Below the pieces are notes generated by a model, which had not been told where the DNA came from, ran no database searches, and was given only the letters and a program-made list of their open reading frames with translations. A DNA stretch of 64,000 bases from Phytohabitans sp036906915 (GTDB lineage: Bacteria; Actinomycetota; Actinomycetes; Mycobacteriales; Micromonosporaceae), in the NCBI RefSeq assembly GCF_036906915.1, contig NZ_JBAKHX010000013.1, positions 62,001 through 126,000 on the forward strand, read 5' to 3'. A program made the translations under genes and the position numbers. How positions within the stretch are numbered: position 1 is the first letter of the stretch; each line of letters begins with the position of its first letter. Positions 1-8,644 of this stretch are shown here, piece after piece.

Positions 1-399
1 GCGGACCGCCTCCGTCCACCGGCGCCGCGGAAACGCGCGCAGGTCCGGCAGGCCCGGCGCGAGGTCGTACCGGACGGTGGCCGGCTGGCGTTCGGCGCGC
101 CCACGCCGGTGGTGATCCGCGGCGCCCGGGGTCCACGAGACGCGCGTCGCGGAGCCGACCCGGCCGGTGAGGTACCCCTCGGCGGCAAGCTGGCCGTACG
201 CCTCCGTCACCACCCAGCGGGAGCAGCCCAGTTCCTCGGCGAGCGCCCGGCTCGGCGGCACGGCGTCGCCCTCGACCAGCCGTCCCTGGCGGATGGCGGT
301 GCGCAGCGCCCGCGCGAGCCGCTCGTGCACAGGCCCGGCACCGGGCGAGTCCACGTCGAGCAGCGTGGCCCACGCGAAATTGGTCTGGGAATCCGCCAC
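1..399 (-). CDS. MocR-type GntR regulator, N-terminal part (runs off window)
   Basis: First 133 residues of a protein that continues beyond base 1. It begins at a GTG (399) and reads as a GntR winged helix: VHERLARALRTAIRQGRL, PPSRALAEELGCSRWVVTEAYGQL and then AEGYLTGRVGSATRV. A linker follows, then DLAPGLPDLRAFPRRRW, the typical entry into the fold-type I aminotransferase-like domain of MocR/PdxR regulators, which bind pyridoxal phosphate. It faces the aldo/keto reductase at 446 across 46 bp, so it may control that gene. AKR enzymes include pyridoxal reductases, so a vitamin B6 link is possible but not shown. A TACGCT hexamer lies 8 nt before the GTG. The family call is firm; the effector is unknown. 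Confidence 0.88.
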   Translation of the reverse strand, partial: MADSQTNFAWATLLDVDSPGAGPVHERLARALRTAIRQGRLVEGDAVPPSRALAEELGCSRWVVTEAYGQLAAEGYLTGRVGSATRVSWTPGAADHHRRGRAERQPATVRYDLAPGLPDLRAFPRRRWTEAVR

Positions 400-433
400 G
401 ATATTGGAGCGTACGACCTGACCGAAGTCGGCA

Positions 434-439
434 TAGCGT
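434..439 (+). promoter_or_regulatory. Leaderless-type -10 hexamer of the aldo/keto reductase
   Basis: TAGCGT, exactly six bases before the ATG at 446. Confidence 0.6.
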
Positions 440-445
440 TGCCGT

Positions 446-1399
446 ATGACTCAGCTAGTCGGCGACAACCTGGTTCTGGGCGCCATGCTCTTCGGCACGG
501 TGCAGGACGAACGCCGCTCCTTCGAACTGCTCGACCGCTTCGTCGAGGCCGGTGGCACCTGGATCGACACCGCGAACTGCTACGCGTTCTGGGAGGACCC
601 GAGCGGCTTCGGCGGGCAGAGCGAGCTCGTGCTGGGACGCTGGCTGGCCCGCCGGCCCGGCGTGCGCGACCGGGTCCGGATCAGCACCAAGGTGGGGTGC
701 GAGCCGACCGAGGCTGGCCGGTTTCCGGAGACCGCCGAAGGACTGTCCGGCGCGGTGATCAAGAACGCGATCGAGGGGAGCCTGCGCCGGCTCGGCACCG
801 ACCACGTCGAGCTGTACTGGGCGCACAAGGAGGACCGCGCCACGCCCCTGGAGGAGACGGTCGCCGCGTTCGGCGAACTGGTCTCCGCGGGGACGGTCGG
901 CCGGCTCGGCGCCTCGAACCACGCGGTGTGGCGGTTGGAACAGGCCAGGCAGCTCGCGCGGGAGGCCGGCGTGGCCGGGTACACCGCTGTGCAGCAGCAC
1001 CACACCTACCTGGCGCCCCGTCCCGGTACCCGGCCAACCGTCGTGCACCGCTTCGGCGCGGTCAGCGACGAGGTCATCGACTACGTGCAGAGCCACCCGG
1101 AGATCGCCATCTGGGCGTACACGCCGCTGCTGTCGGGCCGGTACACGCGGGCCGACAAGCCGCTGCCGGAGGAGTACGACCACCCGGGCACCACACGCCG
1201 GCTCGCCGCCCTCGACGAGGTCGCCGCGGAGATCGGCACCAGCCGCAGCCAGGTCGTGCTGGCGTGGCTGATCGGCGGCCAGCCCAGCGCCACGCCCATC
1301 GTCGGCGTCAGCACCGCCGCGCAGATCGACGAGGCTATCGCCGGGGCCACCCTGACCCTCACAGCCGACCAGCGGGAACGGCTCGACGCGGCGCTCTGA
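446..1399 (+). CDS. Aldo/keto reductase
   Basis: A 317-residue cytoplasmic NADP(H)-dependent oxidoreductase of the AKR superfamily. The catalytic tetrad is visible: Asp41 and Tyr46 in GTWIDTANCYAFW, Lys82 in ISTKVG, and His127 in ELYWAHKED. The AKR strand GRLGASNHAVW and the C-terminal cofactor segment PIVGVSTAAQIDEA are also present. Length is normal for the family. The ATG has no Shine-Dalgarno sequence but lies six bases after TAGCGT (434-439), consistent with a leaderless transcript. It is divergent from a MocR-type regulator, the likely controller. The substrate cannot be read from sequence; pyridoxal, sugars or small aldehydes are all possible. Confidence 0.93.
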   Translation: MTQLVGDNLVLGAMLFGTVQDERRSFELLDRFVEAGGTWIDTANCYAFWEDPSGFGGQSELVLGRWLARRPGVRDRVRISTKVGCEPTEAGRFPETAEGLSGAVIKNAIEGSLRRLGTDHVELYWAHKEDRATPLEETVAAFGELVSAGTVGRLGASNHAVWRLEQARQLAREAGVAGYTAVQQHHTYLAPRPGTRPTVVHRFGAVSDEVIDYVQSHPEIAIWAYTPLLSGRYTRADKPLPEEYDHPGTTRRLAALDEVAAEIGTSRSQVVLAWLIGGQPSATPIVGVSTAAQIDEAIAGATLTLTADQRERLDAAL

Positions 1400-1568
1400 G
1401 TCGACCGTCTATTGTGGAGGCAAATAACCCCGCCGCTGTAGGTGCGCCAGTTGACCGTCCGGACAGGACAGTGTAAACACGTCATTGGCATTGTCATCGA
1501 CCATTGTCGCTAGGTGGTGGGCGTCGTTGCCCGCTGCGACACGGCGGCATGACAGCAACGGGGGAAAC

Positions 1569-2822
1569 ATGTCACTACGTCTTTCGCTGCCCCTTGCCCT
1601 CCTCGCGGCCGGCACCGTCGCCGTCGCGAGCAGCGCGGCGGTCGCGGCGCCGACGGCCGAGGACGACACCCGCCGGGTGGACCGCACCGGGGCTCCACTC
1701 AACGACACCCGGCGGAAGGACGCGACGAAGGGCACCGCGGTCGAGCGGCTGCTCATGGGGCCGATCATGTCTGGGCACTACGAGCCTCTGGAGACGATCA
1801 CCACCGGGTCCTGGCCGGAGAACGTCGCGGTCGGCGACGTCACCGGCGACGGTCGCAACGATGTGCTGCTCACGACCAGCTACTACTTCGACGAGGAAAA
1901 CGACTACAAGCTGTTCGTCTACTCCCAGCGGCCAGACGGTTCGCTTCGCCCCGAGGTCAAGTACCAGACGCGCATGGCGTACGGGGACGCTGGTGGGCTC
2001 GCGGTGCTCGACGCGAACCGTGACGGCCGGCTCGACGTCGCGGTGGCCACTGCCAGCGGGGTGGAGATCTTCGCCCAGAGCGTCGCAGGCATTCTGGAGA
2101 GCCTGGGCGTGCTCGCCGGTTCGCCGGCGAAGGCGTCCCAGCTGACCGCCGCCGACCTGGACGGGGATGGAGACTCCGACCTGCTCGTGGCGGGCAGGGC
2201 CGGCATCGTGCAGCTCACCCAGGGCGACGACGGGACGTTCACCAAGTTGCCGGTGACCACCGAGAGCACCACGGTGGCGCGGGTCGGTGACCTCGACGGC
2301 GACGGGCGCCCGGACGCGGTGGGATTCCGCGGCTACTACGTGACCGTGTACCGCAACCTCGGTGAGTACTGGCGCCGCGAGGTGCCGCTGGTGCGTGACG
2401 TGTCCGTCAACGGCGTCGAGGTCGCCGACGTCACGGCCGACGGCCGCGCCGACCTGTTGGTCACAGAGGGCGGCAACCGTCCCGCCGCGCAGTTGGTGGT
2501 GTTCCCGCAGACCAATACCGGCACGCTGGCCAAGCCCACCACCTACCCGGTCATGGACATCCCGCAGGCGGTTCGGGCGGCGGACATCGACGGCGATGGC
2601 CGCAACGACGTGGTCACGGTGCACGGCGGCTGGGAGCGTATGAGCACGCTGTTGCAGCGGGCCGACGGCACGCTGAGCCAGGCAGCAATCGACCAGGTGC
2701 CGTACGCCAGCAACTACAACGACGACGGCCTCGCGGTCGGCGACGTCGACGGTGACGGCCGCACCGACGTCGTGATCGCCGATTACAACCACGGCGTGGT
2801 CATCCTCCGCAACGCCGGCTGA
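1569..2822 (+). CDS. Secreted FG-GAP/VCBS repeat protein (predicted seven-bladed beta-propeller)
   Basis: 417 residues starting at the ATG after a GGGGGAAA ribosome site. Residues 1-27 form a Sec signal peptide ending AVAA. The mature protein holds seven FG-GAP/VCBS motifs with calcium-binding DxDxDG loops: GDVTGDGRND (about residue 89), LDANRDGRLD, ADLDGDGDSD, GDLDGDGRPD, ADVTADGRAD, ADIDGDGRND and GDVDGDGRTD. Seven such repeats match the blades of an integrin-alpha-like propeller. No catalytic domain or wall anchor is seen, so it is probably a free extracellular binding protein. Two of the loops are weaker (VTADGRAD has lost one Asp). Ligand unknown. Confidence 0.9.
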   Translation: MSLRLSLPLALLAAGTVAVASSAAVAAPTAEDDTRRVDRTGAPLNDTRRKDATKGTAVERLLMGPIMSGHYEPLETITTGSWPENVAVGDVTGDGRNDVLLTTSYYFDEENDYKLFVYSQRPDGSLRPEVKYQTRMAYGDAGGLAVLDANRDGRLDVAVATASGVEIFAQSVAGILESLGVLAGSPAKASQLTAADLDGDGDSDLLVAGRAGIVQLTQGDDGTFTKLPVTTESTTVARVGDLDGDGRPDAVGFRGYYVTVYRNLGEYWRREVPLVRDVSVNGVEVADVTADGRADLLVTEGGNRPAAQLVVFPQTNTGTLAKPTTYPVMDIPQAVRAADIDGDGRNDVVTVHGGWERMSTLLQRADGTLSQAAIDQVPYASNYNDDGLAVGDVDGDGRTDVVIADYNHGVVILRNAG

Positions 2823-3050
2823 GACAGCACTCGCCACCGCGTCGAAACCCTCGTCCTCTGTGGACACGCTGCGGTCGGTGCGTACGTGATCGTCGCAAGC
2901 GGGAAGGATGCGCGGATCTGCCCCGGAAAGCGCGCCAGGTGCACGCTTTCCGGGGCGGTGCGCACCGCGAGTTGCTGAGCCACCTGCGTTGATCGAGAGT
3001 GGCCGGCCGCTTCTGCGTTGATTGTGTAGTATTTCGCGGTGTCGGGATGA
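2823..3050. other. Intergenic region with a 12-bp perfect hairpin
   Basis: No convincing gene. It holds one perfect inverted repeat (2921-2932 with 2944-2955, CCCCGGAAAGCG and its complement, 11-nt loop) about 100 bp after the FG-GAP gene. The hairpin has no T-tract, as is usual for terminators in high-GC actinobacteria. Confidence 0.5.
2921..2955. terminator. Candidate intrinsic terminator hairpin
   Basis: Perfect 12-bp stem CCCCGGAAAGCG with an 11-nt loop, lying 98 bp downstream of the FG-GAP gene and upstream of the convergent GNAT remnant. It could end transcription from both sides. Confidence 0.5.
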
Positions 3051-3239
3051 TCACCGTTCGGTCAGGGCTTGGACGACCTCATCCGACAGCTGCCGATCGG
3101 CGTATAGCAGTCGCACGGCCGAGGCGTCGGGGTTTCCCGCGTCAGCGCCGCGCCAGACGAGCGTCATGCCGGTACGCGCCACCGCCGCCTGAGATCGTTC
3201 GTTCCCTTCGAGCACGTCCAGCACGAACCAATCATGGAC
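3051..3239 (-). pseudogene. C-terminal remnant of a GNAT acetyltransferase
   Basis: An open 62-codon stretch ending in TGA at 3051 reads VHDWFVLDVLEGNERSQAAV, then ARTGMTLVWRGADAG and SAVRLLYADRQLSDEVV. This resembles the C-terminal third of GNAT acetyltransferases (the xDVxxxNxRSxxxxxRxGM helix and following strand). There is no start codon and the acetyl-CoA-binding core is missing. It begins directly after, and in the same frame as, the TGA of the SRPBCC gene, so a read-through would join them. Codon use looks coding. Best explained as the tail of a gene whose front was lost. The family assignment rests on motif memory only. Confidence 0.5.
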
Positions 3240-3767
3240 TCACCGGATTTCTGGTTCCGTGGCTGTGGCCTGGTGGTGGCGCTCGGCGAGTCGCTTGAAG
3301 TTCAGTAACTGCCGTCGCGCCATGACCAGGTCGCCGACCGACAGCCCGAGGGCGGTCCAGCCGGTCGTCCGCATGACGACCTTGAGCAGCAAGCGCGTCG
3401 CGTGGTGCTCTTCGGGCACCAGCACGTAGGACATGAAGGCGCCCATGATGGTGCCCGTCAGGTGTTTCCCCGGCTCGACCGAGACGATCCTGCCCAGCTT
3501 CCGCCCGCCGGCAGTGGTGAATGCGTCTCCGACGCGGGGCTCGGGAAGGCCCACCAGTTGTCGAGGTGAACGGCGGCCGAGGTTGTCGATCCAGTCATAG
3601 GAGTAAGGTGCCAGCCTCAGTTGCGCAATCCACGGCCACACCGCTGCGGTGGGCGCCTCAACCCGCACGCCCCGCCAAGCTTTCAGGCCGGGTGAATCGA
3701 CGAAATCGTCGCAGGGATACCAGCGCGATACGTCGCTGTCGGCTACGCCCCACCGGTCACCGATCAT
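3240..3767 (-). CDS. SRPBCC-family (START-like fold) protein
   Basis: 175 residues from the ATG at 3767, chosen because GAGGGAAGA lies upstream at ribosome-site distance; the frame stays open another 23 codons upstream but with no ribosome site. The sequence has VRVEAPTAAVWPWIAQLRLA near the start, then SYDWIDNLGRRSPRQLVG and VSVEPGKHLTGTIMGAF, the pattern of SRPBCC polyketide-cyclase-like lipid- or ligand-binding proteins. Length is normal. It faces away from the hydrolase at 3936. Its stop codon is followed in the same frame by a GNAT remnant. Ligand unknown. Confidence 0.75.
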   Translation of the reverse strand: MIGDRWGVADSDVSRWYPCDDFVDSPGLKAWRGVRVEAPTAAVWPWIAQLRLAPYSYDWIDNLGRRSPRQLVGLPEPRVGDAFTTAGGRKLGRIVSVEPGKHLTGTIMGAFMSYVLVPEEHHATRLLLKVVMRTTGWTALGLSVGDLVMARRQLLNFKRLAERHHQATATEPEIR

Positions 3768-3935
3768 GCGTCCATCTTCCCTCGGCGTAATCATCGGCTC
3801 TGGCGATCGAGTAGATCGCAATCCATCGCTTTTCACAATGATGGCTGAGCCCTAGCGTGAGTGGCATGACAGCGACCGCCGCAACGGTCGCACCGTTCCA
3901 AAGATGATCCGAGTCCAACGATAGAGGAGAGTCCA

Positions 3936-4643
3936 ATGAGTACATTTGTGTTGATCCACGGCGGCGGAGACGTCGGTTGGTCCTGGCACCTGGTGGAGGC
4001 CGAGCTACGAGCGCGTGGGCACGACGTGCTGGCACCCGACCTTCCGGGTGATGACGAGTCGAAGACCCTCGTGGACTACGCCGACGCCGTGGTCGAGGCT
4101 GTCGGTGAGCGGCAGAACCTGGTCGTCGTGGGCCACTCGTTCGGCGCGTTCACCGCCGCGTTGGTCGCCGATCGGCTGCCCGTCGATGTGCTGGTCCTCC
4201 TGGCCGGCATGATCCCGTCGCCGGGTGAGTCGCCGGACGAGTGGTGGGCCAACACCGGCTACCAGAGCGCTGTGGAGGAACAGGCCAAGCGCGATGGCGG
4301 TTTGACCGGCAACGCGGACCCCTACGTGAGCTTCTACCACGATGTACCGCGGACGCTGGCGGCGGAGGCGATGGGCAAGGAGCGCGCGCATCCGTCCACG
4401 GCCGCGTCGGCCGCTCCGTGGCCGTTGGATGCGTGGCCGGACGTACCGACGAGGTTCGTGCTCTGCAGCGAGGACCGCTTCTTCCCGCCGGACTTCTTTC
4501 GCCGGTTGGTCTCCGACCGCCTGGGCATCGTCCCCGACGAGATCGCGGGCAGCCACTGCGTCTCACTCAGCCGCCCCAAAGAGTTGGCGGACATGTTGGC
4601 GGGCTACGCGGCTGCCGCGTCTGCCACGAGGATCGAGCAGTGA
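3936..4643 (+). CDS. Alpha/beta-fold hydrolase
   Basis: 235 residues preceded by GAGGAGAG. The alpha/beta hydrolase core is complete: oxyanion region LIHGGGDVGWSW, nucleophile elbow GHSFG (Ser68), acid Asp180 in LCSEDRFFPP and His207 in GSHCVSLSRP. This resembles the small esterase/salicylate-esterase-like group. It is cytoplasmic, with no signal peptide. It overlaps the next gene by 4 bp (GTGA), so the two are co-translated. An ester or lactone substrate modified by the neighbouring methyltransferase is a reasonable guess but cannot be named. Confidence 0.9.
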   Translation: MSTFVLIHGGGDVGWSWHLVEAELRARGHDVLAPDLPGDDESKTLVDYADAVVEAVGERQNLVVVGHSFGAFTAALVADRLPVDVLVLLAGMIPSPGESPDEWWANTGYQSAVEEQAKRDGGLTGNADPYVSFYHDVPRTLAAEAMGKERAHPSTAASAAPWPLDAWPDVPTRFVLCSEDRFFPPDFFRRLVSDRLGIVPDEIAGSHCVSLSRPKELADMLAGYAAAASATRIEQ

Positions 4644-5497
4644 ACCGTTCCTCGGCGGCAACCCTCCCGCCGGGTGTCGAGGCATGGAGGCGGCCTGCGC
4701 GCAGTGCCGCCGATCGCCAGGTCCGGCACGCCGACCGGATGGCCGATGAGCTGCGCCGCCTGGGGGCTCGCTTCCGCGTTGCCACCGAGGTCGGCCGGCG
4801 TGACCGGGTGCTCGACATCGGTTGCGGCATCGGCGATTCCACGCGAGATGCCGGCCGGACCGCCGTGGCCGGAAGCGCCCTGGGCGTCGATGTCTCGGCA
4901 TCGGTGCTCGAACGGGCCCGACACCTCACCGAGCAGGCCGGACTTCGCAACGTCTCCTACCTGCAGGCCGACGCGCAAATCCATCGGTTCCCGCCGGAGC
5001 ACTTCGACGTGTGCGTCAGCCGGTTCGGCGCGATGTTCTTCACCGACTCGATAGCTGCGTTCACCAACATCGGGCATGCGCTGCGGCCCGGAGCACGTCT
5101 GGTGCTGATGGTCTGGCAGAGCCGCGATCGCAACGAGTGGTACAACCTGGTTCGCGAGGCCATCGGCGCCGACGTACCTGAGCCTGCCTCTCGGGTGGGC
5201 GAAGCCCCGTTCGCGCTCGCCGACCCGGCCGCCACGACGGCCATGCTGGCGGCGGCGGGCTTCGTCGATGTCGGCGTCACGGAGGTATGCGAGCCGGTCT
5301 ACTACGGTCCGGACACCGACGCCGCCTATGACTTCGTCACCAGCATGGGCTACACCCAGGAGTTCCTCGCCACCGCGGACGCGCAGAGCGCCGAACGCTC
5401 TCGCCGGCGGCTCCGCGTCGCCCTCGCCGATCGCGACACCGGAAACGGGGTGTATGTCGGCTCTCGAGCTTGGATCATCACCGGCCGTAGCGGCTGA
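4640..5497 (+). CDS. Class I SAM-dependent methyltransferase
   Basis: 285 residues from a GTG that overlaps the hydrolase stop codon. Motif I is VLDIGCGIGDSTRD (about residues 57-70), followed by GVDVSASVLERAR, LQADAQIHRFPPEHFDVCVSRFG split around the usual acidic loop, and the post-core strand GARLVLMVWQS. This is the methyltransferase 11/25 type acting on small molecules. An internal ATG (MADELRRLG) could be an alternative start. The two-gene unit with the hydrolase suggests tailoring or detoxification of one compound. Confidence 0.88.
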   Translation: MNRSSAATLPPGVEAWRRPARSAADRQVRHADRMADELRRLGARFRVATEVGRRDRVLDIGCGIGDSTRDAGRTAVAGSALGVDVSASVLERARHLTEQAGLRNVSYLQADAQIHRFPPEHFDVCVSRFGAMFFTDSIAAFTNIGHALRPGARLVLMVWQSRDRNEWYNLVREAIGADVPEPASRVGEAPFALADPAATTAMLAAAGFVDVGVTEVCEPVYYGPDTDAAYDFVTSMGYTQEFLATADAQSAERSRRRLRVALADRDTGNGVYVGSRAWIITGRSG

Positions 5498-5991
5498 CCC
5501 CGGCTCTACACGGCCGCGAACGTGGCGGTCTGGGAGGCACCGAACAAAAAATCTATGTCGGCGGTACTAGACATGCTCGCGATCGAAGGTTAATGTTCCT
5601 GAGGTCGAGAGCGAGGACTACAAAAGACGCGGACGAGACCACCCCGTCAGAGGGTGAAGGAGCAGGCCCCCAAGGCACGTTCGGGCCCAGCTCAGTACGG
5701 CAGTACAGGTACATGTGAACAGGAACAACGGACGCAGAGGAAAGGGAGGGCCGCACACCGTTGGATCGCCCGCCACCGGCCGCGACAAGGGCTTGGCGGA
5801 CACCGTAGTTTCCCTCGAACTGAGAGGTGGTCTTCGGTCACGATTATGCGATCCTCGCACCGCACCCACGACGTGGGCGGTGTGGACAAGGCAAGCCGGC
5901 CTTCTGGCCGGTAGATGGTGTCAAACCCGTAACCCTGGGCCCCGGCGCGATCCGCGCCGGGGCCCTCGACGCACATACATTCAGAGGTGAC
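5498..5991. other. Long intergenic region / 5' leader of the MerR-like gene
   Basis: About 490 bases without a convincing gene. Several short open frames exist, but their third-position GC is too low for coding in this genome. It contains A-rich runs near 5545 and 5620 and a strong hairpin just before the next start codon. A structured leader or small RNA is possible; no known riboswitch class was recognised. Confidence 0.45.
5937..5965 (+). promoter_or_regulatory. Perfect hairpin in the leader of the MerR-like gene
   Basis: GGGCCCCGGCGC (5937-5948), a five-base loop, then the exact complement (5954-5965). It ends 26 nt before the GTG at 5992, leaving the ribosome site free. It may be an attenuator, a terminator for upstream transcription or an RNA stabiliser. 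Confidence 0.55.
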
Positions 5992-6294
5992 GTGGCTCAA
6001 CCCGACGACATGCTCGACGACGAGGACTACCCCGCCTACACCATGGGCCGCGCCGCCGAAATCATCGGCGTGACGCAGGACTTCCTGCGCCGGCTCGGCG
6101 AGGCGAAACTGATCAACCCGCAGCGCTCCGCCGGCGGCCACCGCCGCTACTCGCGCTACCAACTGCGGCTCGCCGCCCGCGCCCGAGAAATCTGCGACCA
6201 AGGCACCCCCTTGGAGGCGGCCTGCCGCATCATCATCCTCGAAGACCAACTCGAAGAAGCCCTCCGGCAAAACAACAGGCACGAACGCAACTGA
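5992..6294 (+). CDS. Small MerR-like helix-turn-helix regulator
   Basis: 100 residues from a GTG with AGAGGTG five bases upstream. After an acidic N-terminus the MerR winged-helix motif is plain: YTMGRAAEIIGVTQDFLRRL, then GGHRRYSRYQLRLAARAREI, and a C-terminal coiled helix IIILEDQLEEALRQN for dimerisation. There is no effector domain. Short MerR-type proteins of this kind occur singly in many actinomycetes; their targets are mostly unknown. The hairpin ending 26 nt upstream suggests control at the RNA level. Confidence 0.85.
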   Translation: MAQPDDMLDDEDYPAYTMGRAAEIIGVTQDFLRRLGEAKLINPQRSAGGHRRYSRYQLRLAARAREICDQGTPLEAACRIIILEDQLEEALRQNNRHERN

Positions 6295-6449
6295 CCTCGC
6301 CCGCGCCGGTGTTCCCCCCCGGCGCACAGACGCCACGCGGTCCCTCCCACCAGGGCAGGGACCGTTCGTCGCAACAAGCCCCTGCCACATCTTGGCCCTG
6401 TACCTGGTCGGGTCTCGGTAACGGTGCGCCACACGGGTGCCCGTTCGGT

Positions 6450-7358
6450 TCAGCCGCCAGTGGCAGAGAAGTGCATGTAGTCCTTCAGCGATCGGTAGTC
6501 GCCGCCCCACTGCCAGCCGATGGCGGCGAAGGCCCGCACGGCCGGCCCGCCGGGCCGCACCATTCCGGGCCGCGCCTCGGCCCGGTCGAGGTAGGCGCTG
6601 GCCAGCTCCGGTAGCACCACCTGCCCCTTGTGGTACGGGTTCTGGAACGGGTTGACGTCCACGGCGAGCCCGTAGGCGTGCTGGGACCACGCCGTGCTGC
6701 CTCGCACCGGCCGGCAGGCGAACGCCTCGGTGGTGTTGCCGTCGCCGGTCGACGCGGCGTTCAGCTCGGCGGCGCTGGAGATCCGCATTCGCTCGATCGG
6801 GAAGTTGGCGGCGAAGAGTCGCCTGAACACGGTGACGAGCTCGTCGGCGGCCCGCGCGTTGGCCAGTAACTCCCCGGTATGTGCGCGGCCGTCGAAGCCG
6901 CGGAAACCGACCGTCACATAGCGCAGGTCCGCCGCGGCCACCGGGCAATCCTTGGTCCAGCTGGACCGGGCGAGCACGCTGGCGGGCGCCGCCTTCACGG
7001 TTGCGTGGAAGCGGCCATCGCGCGGCGGTGGCAGGTCGTCGACGGTGATGATGGATCGATTACGCAGCTCTGGTGGGGTGTCCTGAGGGGCGGCGAACCC
7101 GCTCGGCCCCACCGGGAGGACGCGCGTTCCCAGCCACGGTGGCGCTGCGGTGGCGTTCCCGATGCGGGTGGGCGTCGGGCTCGAGGGCTCGGCGCGCACC
7201 GTCGGCGGGGCAGTCGGGGTCGGCGGCGTTCGGGGCGGTTGGCTCGCTTCCGGGACAGCCGGGGCGCCGGAACAGCCGCCCAGGATGTAGCCGAGGCACA
7301 CAACCACGACCAGCAGGCCCGCCATTCGGGCGGCACCACGCAGCACCGTCAACCCCAC
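6450..7358 (-). CDS. M15-family peptidase lipoprotein (VanY/D-Ala-D-Ala carboxypeptidase type)
   Basis: 302 residues from a GTG with GAAGG five bases upstream; an internal ATG at 7325 is the alternative. Residues 12-29 form a lipoprotein signal ending LGGC (Cys29), so the enzyme should be anchored outside the membrane. A Pro/Thr-rich linker follows. The M15 zinc site is visible: His227 and Asp234 in SQHAYGLAVDVNPFQ, and His296 in LKDYMHFS after GWQWGGDYRS. Such enzymes trim peptidoglycan stem peptides or act as endopeptidases. It is divergent from the ECF42 sigma gene across 80 bp. Substrate position within the wall is not determined. Confidence 0.88.
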   Translation of the reverse strand: MGLTVLRGAARMAGLLVVVVCLGYILGGCSGAPAVPEASQPPRTPPTPTAPPTVRAEPSSPTPTRIGNATAAPPWLGTRVLPVGPSGFAAPQDTPPELRNRSIITVDDLPPPRDGRFHATVKAAPASVLARSSWTKDCPVAAADLRYVTVGFRGFDGRAHTGELLANARAADELVTVFRRLFAANFPIERMRISSAAELNAASTGDGNTTEAFACRPVRGSTAWSQHAYGLAVDVNPFQNPYHKGQVVLPELASAYLDRAEARPGMVRPGGPAVRAFAAIGWQWGGDYRSLKDYMHFSATGG

Positions 7359-7426
7359 CCGCCTTCGCCGGGTACCGGCTCCGGGACACGTGCTCGACCA
7401 TCGCGCCCCAGACAGCCCGTCCTTAC

Positions 7427-7432
7427 TACCGT
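7427..7432 (+). promoter_or_regulatory. Leaderless-type -10 hexamer of the first ECF42 gene
   Basis: TACCGT, exactly six bases before the ATG at 7439. Confidence 0.6.
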
Positions 7433-7438
7433 AGTCGC

Positions 7439-8638
7439 ATGACCGAGGTGGCCTCACTGGTGGAGCGGGTCTGGCGCGGCGAGGCGGCCAGCATGCTCGG
7501 CGCGTTGAGCCGTCGCCTCGGCGACTTCGACCTGGCCGAGGAGGCGCTGGCAGAGGCCGTCACGGAGGCCCTCAAGCGCTGGCCTGAGGACGGGGTGCCG
7601 CAGAGCCCGACCGGCTGGCTGGTCACGACCGGCTGGCGCCGGGCGGTGGACCGGCTGCGACGCGAGGTCGTGGGTCGAGAGAAGATCGCCGCGGTCGGCG
7701 CCGAGCCGCCACCGCAGCCAGGCGTCGACGACCGGCTCGCAATGATCTTCGCGTGCTGCCATCCCGACCTCGCCGAGGCGGCACGGGTGGCGCTGACCCT
7801 GTACGCGGCGAGCGGCCTGTCCACCGCCGAGATCGCGGCTGCTTTTCTGGTGCCGGTGCCGACCATGGCACAGCGGCTCTCCCGCGCCAAGCGGCAGCTG
7901 CGCGAGCGGGGCGTGCGGTTCGAGGTACCTGAGCCCGCGGCGTATGGGGATCGGCTGCCGGCCGTCCTCGCGGTGATCTACCTGGTGTTCAACGAGGGCT
8001 ACCTGTCGACCGGTGCCAGGCAGCGTCGGGAACTGGCCCGCGAGGGGCTCGAGCTGGCCCGTCAGGTCGCGGTGTTGTTGCCGCACGAGCCGGAGGCCGC
8101 CGCCCTCGTCGCGCTTTTGGAGCTGCACGAGGCCCGCGCGGCGACGCGGTTCGACTCGCGCGGACGCATCGTCTTGCTCGAGCACCAGGATCGCCGCCGC
8201 TGGGACAGGGAACTCATCGATCGGGCGGCGCTACGGCTACGCGCCGCGGTGGCGCAGGGGCGCCCAGGGCCCTACCAGCTGCACGCCGGCATCACGGCGC
8301 TGCACGCGCTCGCACCGTCCTACGAGGGGACGAGGTGGGCCGACGTGCGTGCGCTCTACGACCGGCTGTACGCGCTGGATCCCTCGCCGGTGGTGCTGCT
8401 GAGCCGCTCGGTGGCCACGCGCTTCACGCACGGGCCGCAGGCGGCACTCGCGGAAGTACTGGACCTGCGCGAGCGGTTGTCGGAGTACCGGCTCTGGCAC
8501 GCCACCCACGCCGATCTGCTGGCCTTGCTCGGGCGCCGGGACGCGGCGTTGGCTGCCGCGTCCCGGGCGCTCGACCTGGCCACGAACCCGGCCGAGCGCG
8601 AGCTGATGTCGCGCCGGATCGCCGAGTTTCGGGCGTGA
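7439..8638 (+). CDS. ECF42-type RNA polymerase sigma factor with TPR-like tail
   Basis: 399 residues. Region 2 reads from WRGEAASMLGALSRRLGDF through AVTEALKRWPEDG, and region 4 is GLSTAEIAAAFLVPVPTMAQ. The long helical C-terminal part carries the group hallmarks VFNEGYLSTG and QDRRRWDRELI. This extended form is the ECF42 group, which is paired with DGPF proteins instead of classical anti-sigma factors; the partner here is convergent at 8645-9004. The start has TACCGT exactly six bases upstream and no ribosome site, pointing to a leaderless transcript. Confidence 0.9.
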   Translation: MTEVASLVERVWRGEAASMLGALSRRLGDFDLAEEALAEAVTEALKRWPEDGVPQSPTGWLVTTGWRRAVDRLRREVVGREKIAAVGAEPPPQPGVDDRLAMIFACCHPDLAEAARVALTLYAASGLSTAEIAAAFLVPVPTMAQRLSRAKRQLRERGVRFEVPEPAAYGDRLPAVLAVIYLVFNEGYLSTGARQRRELAREGLELARQVAVLLPHEPEAAALVALLELHEARAATRFDSRGRIVLLEHQDRRRWDRELIDRAALRLRAAVAQGRPGPYQLHAGITALHALAPSYEGTRWADVRALYDRLYALDPSPVVLLSRSVATRFTHGPQAALAEVLDLRERLSEYRLWHATHADLLALLGRRDAALAAASRALDLATNPAERELMSRRIAEFRA

Positions 8639-8644
8639 CTCCGG

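Noticed and set aside
5881..5965. tRNA or known riboswitch
   Set aside because: The hairpin has no cloverleaf, and none of the recognised riboswitch core sequences is present.
5654..5990. Short open frames before the MerR-like gene
   Set aside because: Third-position GC is far lower than in real genes here and no family motif or ribosome site supports them.
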